In this document: positions 59,211 through 64,000 of the stretch, piece after piece
Layout of the letters: each line of letters starts with the position of its first letter
Numbering within the stretch: position 1 is the stretch's first letter
Source: Reyranella sp. CPCC 100927
GTDB taxonomy: Bacteria > Pseudomonadota > Alphaproteobacteria > Reyranellales > Reyranellaceae
Reading direction: 5' to 3'
DNA: 64,000 nucleotides
NCBI RefSeq assembly: GCF_007859315.1
Contig: NZ_VOHA01000012.1
Coordinates: 62,001-126,000, forward strand
Position numbers and translations under genes: made by a program
Notes under the pieces: generated by a model
The model's database searches: none
What the model saw: only the letters and a program-made list of their open reading frames with translations
What the model was told of the DNA's origin: nothing

Positions 59211-60526
59211 GCCGTTTCTGGCCGCGCTCGCTGTTCGGCCGCATCGCGCTGATCCTGTTCGTCGGCCTTGCCGCGGCGCACGGACTCACCTTCTGGCTGG
59301 TCATGCAGGAACGCAGCCAGACATCGTGGCTGATGATGATGTCCTATCTGGCCAAGGACATCGCCGCCTCGGTCGCCATCCTCGACCGCATCCCCGCCGC
59401 CGAACGTGCCGTCTGGCTCGACCGGCTGGAGCGGCGCCACTACCGCTACACGCTCGCGGCCAGGCCCGATGGCGAACCGGCCACGGACGGAACGGCACGG
59501 CAAGTGGTGCACGCTGTCGCCGGTGCCCTGGGCCCCGGCTACGCCGTCAGCGCGACACTGCCCGCGGATGACACCAGCATGCTGCAATTGCACGTGCGTC
59601 TGACAGACGGCACGCCGCTCACCATCACGCTGTCGGCGCCCGCCATGGCGATTTCGGTCTGGGTGCTGGTCGTGCTGATGCTGCAGCTTGCCCTGCTGGC
59701 GGCAGCCACGTGGCTTGCGGTGCGGCTGGCCACACGGCCGCTGGCGCAACTGGCGCACGCCTCCAACCGGCTGGGACCGACGCTGCGGGGCGACCCGCTG
59801 CCGGAAGACGGGCCGCGGGAAGTCGCCCGCGCCGCCACCGCCTTCAACGCCATGCAGCGCCGCATCGCCGAGCACCTGGGCGAACGCACGCGGATCCTGG
59901 CCGCCGTGTCGCACGATCTGCAGACGCCGATCACCCGCATGCGCCTGCGGGCGGACCTGCTGGACAACCCCGATCTGCGCGACAAGCTGAACGCCGACCT
60001 CGATACCATGCAGAGCTTGGTGCGCGAAGGCATCGCCTACGCGCGCAGCGCCCACGGCGAGGCCGAGCAGCCCCGTCGTGTCGATCTCGATGCCCTGATC
60101 GACAGCCTCGCGTGCGATTACCGCGACGGCGGCGCCACCGTCCGCCTACACGGCCGGATCGACCGGCCCGTGGTGACGCGGCCGCAGGCGGTCCGCCGCA
60201 TTGTCGGCAATCTCGTCGACAATGCGCTGAAATTCGCGCGCGACGTCGAAATCCAGGTCGAACACGCGGGCGATACCGTCGCCGTCACGGTCTGCGATCG
60301 CGGGCCGGGAATCGATCCCGCCGAACTCCAGGCCGTGCTGCAGCCGTTCCATCGCCTCGAGTCGTCGCGCAACCGCGATACCGGCGGCACCGGGTTGGGC
60401 CTCGCCATCGCCCATCAGCTGGCGCAGATGCTGGGTGGCGACCTGACGCTGGGCAATCGCAGCGGCGGCGGCCTGATGGCCTGTCTCCGCTTGCCCACCG
60501 GCGTGGCGGGCACTGCCGGCCGATGA
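59207..60526 (+). CDS. Two-component sensor histidine kinase
   Basis: 439 residues from GTG 59207. Two membrane segments (about 10-33 and 146-173) enclose a periplasmic sensor of about 110 residues; HAMP follows to about 225. The H-box AAVSHDLQTPITRMRLRADLL places the phosphorylated His at 236. The ATP-binding domain has NLVDNALKFA, VCDRGPGIDP and GGTGLGLAIAHQ. EnvZ-like architecture. Signal unknown. Confidence 0.93.
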   Translation: MSRFWPRSLFGRIALILFVGLAAAHGLTFWLVMQERSQTSWLMMMSYLAKDIAASVAILDRIPAAERAVWLDRLERRHYRYTLAARPDGEPATDGTARQVVHAVAGALGPGYAVSATLPADDTSMLQLHVRLTDGTPLTITLSAPAMAISVWVLVVLMLQLALLAAATWLAVRLATRPLAQLAHASNRLGPTLRGDPLPEDGPREVARAATAFNAMQRRIAEHLGERTRILAAVSHDLQTPITRMRLRADLLDNPDLRDKLNADLDTMQSLVREGIAYARSAHGEAEQPRRVDLDALIDSLACDYRDGGATVRLHGRIDRPVVTRPQAVRRIVGNLVDNALKFARDVEIQVEHAGDTVAVTVCDRGPGIDPAELQAVLQPFHRLESSRNRDTGGTGLGLAIAHQLAQMLGGDLTLGNRSGGGLMACLRLPTGVAGTAGR

Positions 60527-60633
60527 GCGGAATGCCTAGCCGCGATGCAACGGGCACAGATGAGCGCTGGCTGCGCTGGTCCGGCAAAACGGTATAGGTA
60601 GGTGGAGGCACGAACCACCGAGGAACGACCGCG

Positions 60634-62178
60634 ATGAGCTGGCAGCCTGAATTGGACGAACTGAAGCGCCGCCAAGAGCTGGTGGCGCGCATGGGCGGGC
60701 CCGACAAGGTCAAGCGCCAGCACGACGGCGGCCGTCTCACCGTGCGCGAGCGCATCGACCGGCTGCTGGACCCCGGCTCGTTCCGTGAATTCGGCAGCGT
60801 TGCCGGCATGGCGACCTACGATGGCCAGAACGACCTGTCGGATCTGGTGGCGTCGAACTCGGTCACCGGCCGCGGCACCATCGACGGCCGCCCCGTGGCG
60901 GTGTCGGGCGACGACTTCACGGTGCGCGGTGGCTCGGCCGACGCCACCATCAAGGAGAAGAACCTGCTGGTCGAGCGCATGGCGTACGAGTACCACATGC
61001 CGCTGATCCGCCTGATCGAGGGTTCCGGCGGCGGCGGTTCGGTGAAGACCATCGAGACCACGGGCCGTGCCAACGTGCCGGGCGCCATCGGCTTCGACGT
61101 GGTGGCAGCCAACATGGGCACCGTGCCGGTGGTCGCGCTGGGCCTGGGCTCAGTGGCGGGACTGGGTGCCGCACGGCTGGCGGCGGCGCACTACTCGGTG
61201 ATGGTGAAAGGCCTGTCGGCGATGTTCGTCGCCGGACCGCCTGTCGTGGCTCGGCTGGGCCAGCCGCTGTCGAAGGAAGAACTGGGCGGCTGGGAGATCC
61301 AGTTGCGCGCCGGCGCCGTCGACGAGGCGGTCGACAGCGAGGATGACGCCTTCGCCGCGGCGAAGAAATTTCTGTCGTACATGCCGCAATCGGCATTCGA
61401 CCTGGCGCCGCGCGGGCCGCAGCAGGACGATCCCAAGCGGCGCGAGGAAAAGCTGCTGTCGGTGATCCCGCGCGATACGCGCAAGATCTACGCCATGCGC
61501 ACCATCGTGAACGCGCTGGTCGACAAGGGCAGCTTCTTCGAGATGGGCAAGCTCTATGGCCGCTCCGTGATCACCGGGCTGGCGCGCCTGGACGGCTGGC
61601 CGGTCGCCTTCATGGCCAGCGACCCCATGCACTACGGCGGCGCCTGGACGGCTGATACCTGCCAGAAGGTGACGCGCTTCATGGACCTGGCCGAAACCTT
61701 CCGTCTGCCGGTGGTCTACCTCGAGGACTGCCCCGGTTTCTTGATCGGGCTGGAGGCCGAGAAGAGTGGCGTGATCCGCCAGGGCGTGCGGGCGATGGCG
61801 GCGATGCACCAGACGTCGATCCCGTGGTGCACCGTGATTGTGCGCAACAATTTCGGCGTCGCCGGTGCTGCGCACAAGAACACCGGCCGCATGAGCTTCC
61901 GCTATGCCTGGCCGTCGGGCCGCTGGGGCTCGCTGCCGCTGGAAGGCGGCATCGAGGCGGCGTACCGCGCCGACATCGACGCCGCACCCGATCCCGATGC
62001 CAAGCTGAAGGAGATCGAGGCGCGGCTGAACAAGCTGCGCTCGCCGTTCCGCAGCGCCGAGCGCTTCTGGATCGAGGAGATCATCGATCCGCGCGACACC
62101 CGCACACTGCTGTGCGAGTTCGCCAACCTCGCCGCCCCCGTGCGTGCCGGCAAGGCGAACTTCTGGATGCGCCCGTGA
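60634..62178 (+). CDS. Acyl-CoA carboxylase beta subunit (carboxyltransferase)
   Basis: 514 residues, full length. KQHDGGRLTVRERIDRLLDPGSFRE near residue 28, the N-domain oxyanion GSGGGGSVKTIETTG near 131, and the C-domain glycine pair in VPWCTVIVRNNFGVAGAAH near 393. It transfers carboxyl from biotin to propionyl-, methylcrotonyl- or another acyl-CoA. The biotin carboxylase/BCCP alpha subunit is not in the window, so it relies on one elsewhere. It lies 107 nt after the histidine kinase. Confidence 0.88.
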   Translation: MSWQPELDELKRRQELVARMGGPDKVKRQHDGGRLTVRERIDRLLDPGSFREFGSVAGMATYDGQNDLSDLVASNSVTGRGTIDGRPVAVSGDDFTVRGGSADATIKEKNLLVERMAYEYHMPLIRLIEGSGGGGSVKTIETTGRANVPGAIGFDVVAANMGTVPVVALGLGSVAGLGAARLAAAHYSVMVKGLSAMFVAGPPVVARLGQPLSKEELGGWEIQLRAGAVDEAVDSEDDAFAAAKKFLSYMPQSAFDLAPRGPQQDDPKRREEKLLSVIPRDTRKIYAMRTIVNALVDKGSFFEMGKLYGRSVITGLARLDGWPVAFMASDPMHYGGAWTADTCQKVTRFMDLAETFRLPVVYLEDCPGFLIGLEAEKSGVIRQGVRAMAAMHQTSIPWCTVIVRNNFGVAGAAHKNTGRMSFRYAWPSGRWGSLPLEGGIEAAYRADIDAAPDPDAKLKEIEARLNKLRSPFRSAERFWIEEIIDPRDTRTLLCEFANLAAPVRAGKANFWMRP

Positions 62179-62271
62179 CGGTATCCGGCTGGTAACACCG
62201 CTGGCGATTTCGTTATTGGCGTCGCGCGCGCAGGCGATGATGATGGCGTCCGAACAAGGTGGGGATGCGTC

Positions 62272-62724
62272 ATGGCCAATACGACCGTCCGGACCGTAGT
62301 CTTCGGCGCCATCGCCGGCGCCATAGCCTTCCTGGTCTTCCATCAAGGCGGGTTCTGGGCCCTCACCCAGGCCGGCCTGCTCAAGGCCAGCACGTGGTCG
62401 ATGGTCGCCACCAAGCCGTTCGGCGTGCCGGTGGTGATCTCCTACATCTTCTGGACGGCGCTGTGGGGCATCGCCGCGGCGCTCGTCGTGCCCCGCCTGC
62501 CGGGCGCGTTGAACGGTGTCCTCGGCTGGATCCTGTTTGCCGCCATTGTGCCCACGTTGGCCAACTGGTTCGTGGCGCTGCCGCTGAAGGGTGCACCCGT
62601 GGGCGGCGGCTTCGCCATGCCGGGTGTCGTGCTGGCGCCGCTGGTCTACGGCTTCTGGGGCTTGGGGATGTGGCTGGTCATGCAACTGCTGCAGCAGATG
62701 AGCGGCCAGCGCGCGGCGACGTAG
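62272..62724 (+). CDS. Small integral membrane protein of unknown function
   Basis: 150 residues, four hydrophobic segments (about 8-28, 46-68, 82-105 and 117-141) with little soluble sequence. FWTALWGIAAALVVPRLPG and PGVVLAPLVYGFWGLGMWLV show the pattern of uncharacterised proteobacterial membrane proteins. No partner is evident; it ends at the hairpin shared with the MFS gene. Confidence 0.7.
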   Translation: MANTTVRTVVFGAIAGAIAFLVFHQGGFWALTQAGLLKASTWSMVATKPFGVPVVISYIFWTALWGIAAALVVPRLPGALNGVLGWILFAAIVPTLANWFVALPLKGAPVGGGFAMPGVVLAPLVYGFWGLGMWLVMQLLQQMSGQRAAT

Positions 62725-62739
62725 TCCCCGCAACACAGA

Positions 62740-62770
62740 CTGTCATCCCTCGCTGTGCTCGGGATGACAG
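62740..62770. terminator. Convergent-gene hairpin (repeat family B short form)
   Basis: CTGTCATCCC (62740-62749) and GGGATGACAG (62761-62770) around TCGCTGTGCTC, the core of repeat family B. It lies between two convergent genes and likely ends both transcripts. Confidence 0.55.
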
Positions 62771-62790
62771 GCGTCTTCGATCGACAGGGA

Positions 62791-64000
62791 CTAGCCGCGC
62801 GGCTTGGCATCACGGGCCGTGAGATAGACGGCCAGACCCGCCACCACCGCCACGCCGATCGCGCCGAACGCCGCGCGGTAGGCGATCTCGGCATAGCCGC
62901 CGCCACCGGCGACCGGGAACAGGCCGATCACGATGCCGGTCAGCCACGGCATGGCGGCCGAGCCCGCGACCTGGGCGATATTCACGGTGGTGACACCGCG
63001 GCCGGCAAGATGTGCCGGAAACAGCGACCGGCCATGGGCCACGATGACGATGCCGTACGCGGTGACGGCGCAGTGCAGGCAGAGCAAGGCGGCCGCGGTC
63101 CACAGGCCGGTGCCTGCCATCAGCGCCAGCGGCCCCAAGGTGCACAGGCTCAACACCGCGCCGGCGACGATGATCCATTTGCGCGTGTTGAACAGCCGGT
63201 CCAGCGGCCCAAAGGCCAAGGTGCCGGCGATCTGGAATGCCGTCATGGCCAGCAGCACGTTGCCGCGCTGCACGGCATCGAGCCCATGTACGTCGGCGAG
63301 ATACTTCCCGGCCCACACCGACAATACGGTTGCCATGCTGGCGTAGGCCACGCTGTGGATGGCCAGAACCGGCCCCAGGCCCTTGGTGCGCCAGACCTGC
63401 ACCACGCCCCGCAAGGCCTCCATGATGGTCTCGCCGCGCGCCGCCGCGGGCGGACTATCGGGCGGTGCGTCGCGCACCAGCACGAAGAAGGCAGCGCCAA
63501 TGACAAGCGCCACGACGGCAGCCGCGAGGTACGCGGCCCGCCAGCCGAAGGCGGCGCTGGCCGCCGCCAGCGGTGTCGTCGCCATCATCAGGCCGATCTG
63601 GCTCAAGGCGAATACCCAGCTCAGCACGGTGGCCAGCCGATCGCCGCCGAACCATCGTGAGCTGACCAGCACGGCGCTCATGAAGCTGCCGGCGCAGCCG
63701 ACACCCAGCAGCAATCGGGCGGCCAGGAACTCGGCACCGCTGGTGCACAACGCCTGCCACACCGCGCCGACCACGGCGAGACCGGTCAGCGCCGTGGTGA
63801 CGCGCCGCGGACCATAGCGGTCGAACAGGATGCCGACGGGAATCTGCACCAGACCGATGGCCAGGAAGAATGCGCCATTGGCGGCGCCGAATTGCTGCGC
63901 CGACAGGCCGAGATCGGCGATAAGGTCGGGCGCGATGGCAGCGGTCGAGGCGCGAAAGAACTGGCTGGCGATGGTCGTCAGCACCAGGGCGGCCAGCACG
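62791..64000 (-). CDS. Major facilitator superfamily transporter, 5' end truncated by the window
   Basis: At least 402 residues, reaching the right edge, so only a short N-terminus is missing. About twelve transmembrane segments. The first visible helix is LAALVLTTIASQFFRASTAAI; the MFS loop motif appears as GILFDRYGPRRVTT near residue 57. LPGRGVTTVN-like sequence (AHLAGRGVTTVN) near 327 resembles the nitrate/oxalate-type sugar-phosphate MFS subgroup. Substrate unknown. Confidence 0.85.
   Translation of the reverse strand, partial: VLAALVLTTIASQFFRASTAAIAPDLIADLGLSAQQFGAANGAFFLAIGLVQIPVGILFDRYGPRRVTTALTGLAVVGAVWQALCTSGAEFLAARLLLGVGCAGSFMSAVLVSSRWFGGDRLATVLSWVFALSQIGLMMATTPLAAASAAFGWRAAYLAAAVVALVIGAAFFVLVRDAPPDSPPAAARGETIMEALRGVVQVWRTKGLGPVLAIHSVAYASMATVLSVWAGKYLADVHGLDAVQRGNVLLAMTAFQIAGTLAFGPLDRLFNTRKWIIVAGAVLSLCTLGPLALMAGTGLWTAAALLCLHCAVTAYGIVIVAHGRSLFPAHLAGRGVTTVNIAQVAGSAAMPWLTGIVIGLFPVAGGGGYAEIAYRAAFGAIGVAVVAGLAVYLTARDAKPRG

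Overview
This is a high-GC chromosomal window from an alphaproteobacterium. Three things point there: the dense LIV-, Dpp-, TRAP- and TAXI-type uptake systems for organic acids and amino-acid-like compounds, a form II CoxL-type molybdenum hydroxylase, and several families of GC-rich palindromic intergenic repeats of the kind common in Rhodospirillales and Hyphomicrobiales. A Reyranella-like or other soil/freshwater relative is a guess; no rRNA or marker protein here fixes the genus. The lifestyle implied is a metabolically broad heterotroph scavenging acid sugars, oxo-acids, peptides, cyclic amides and fatty or aromatic acids.

Layout. 1-6255 (+): an acid-sugar operon: glycerate 2-kinase (3' end), an epoxide-hydrolase-like enzyme, OtnK (frameshifted), OtnI, LtnD-like dehydrogenase and pyruvate kinase. 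6500-13877 (-): DsrE-like protein, a small membrane protein, PaaK-type CoA ligase, a large DUF2339 membrane protein, an amidohydrolase and a dienoyl-CoA-isomerase-like crotonase. 14033-14107: tRNA-Thr(GGT), then an AT-rich stretch and a secreted nuclease-fold protein lacking one expected catalytic residue. 15377-18631 (-): orphan CoxL form II and a 2OG-oxygenase-like protein. 18759-20393: divergent LysR/DUF4865 pair with a clear operator candidate. 20525-23305 (-): GMC oxidoreductase and an orphan TRAP binding protein. 23486-28132 (+): complete livKHMGF branched-chain amino-acid-type ABC transporter. 28135-34050 (-): fused TRAP permease, TAXI binding protein, class III aminotransferase and RpiR regulator. 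34365-44798 (+): dipeptide-type ABC transporter with fused ATPases, hydantoinase/oxoprolinase HyuA-HyuB and a MocR regulator. 44872-46499: an IS110-family insertion sequence (IS1111-like layout). 46709-50587: aminotransferase, NTF2-like protein and CoA ligase, with a convergent cupin. 50698-53835: 5-oxoprolinase pxpC-pxpB divergent from cupin-pxpA. 53844-54363 (-): toxin-antitoxin pair with a frameshifted toxin. 54789-62178: PepSY membrane protein, DinB protein, TlpA/CcdA/DUF2147 group, two-component system and acyl-CoA carboxylase beta subunit. The window ends with a small membrane protein and a truncated MFS transporter.

How they work together. Most of the window is transporter-plus-catabolism modules, each with its own regulator. 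The tetronate operon would channel C4 acid sugars to triose phosphate, glycerate phosphate and pyruvate. Two unrelated ATP-dependent systems for opening cyclic amides (HyuAB and PxpABC) lie within about 15 kb, the first behind its own peptide-type importer. No CRISPR array, prophage, secondary-metabolite megasynthase or recognisable new defence system is visible. The most unusual items are the IS element with a probable guide-RNA-bearing end, nested intergenic repeats, two homopolymer frameshifts, the degenerate nuclease beside the tRNA, and the aminotransferase/CoA-ligase cassette of unknown pathway.
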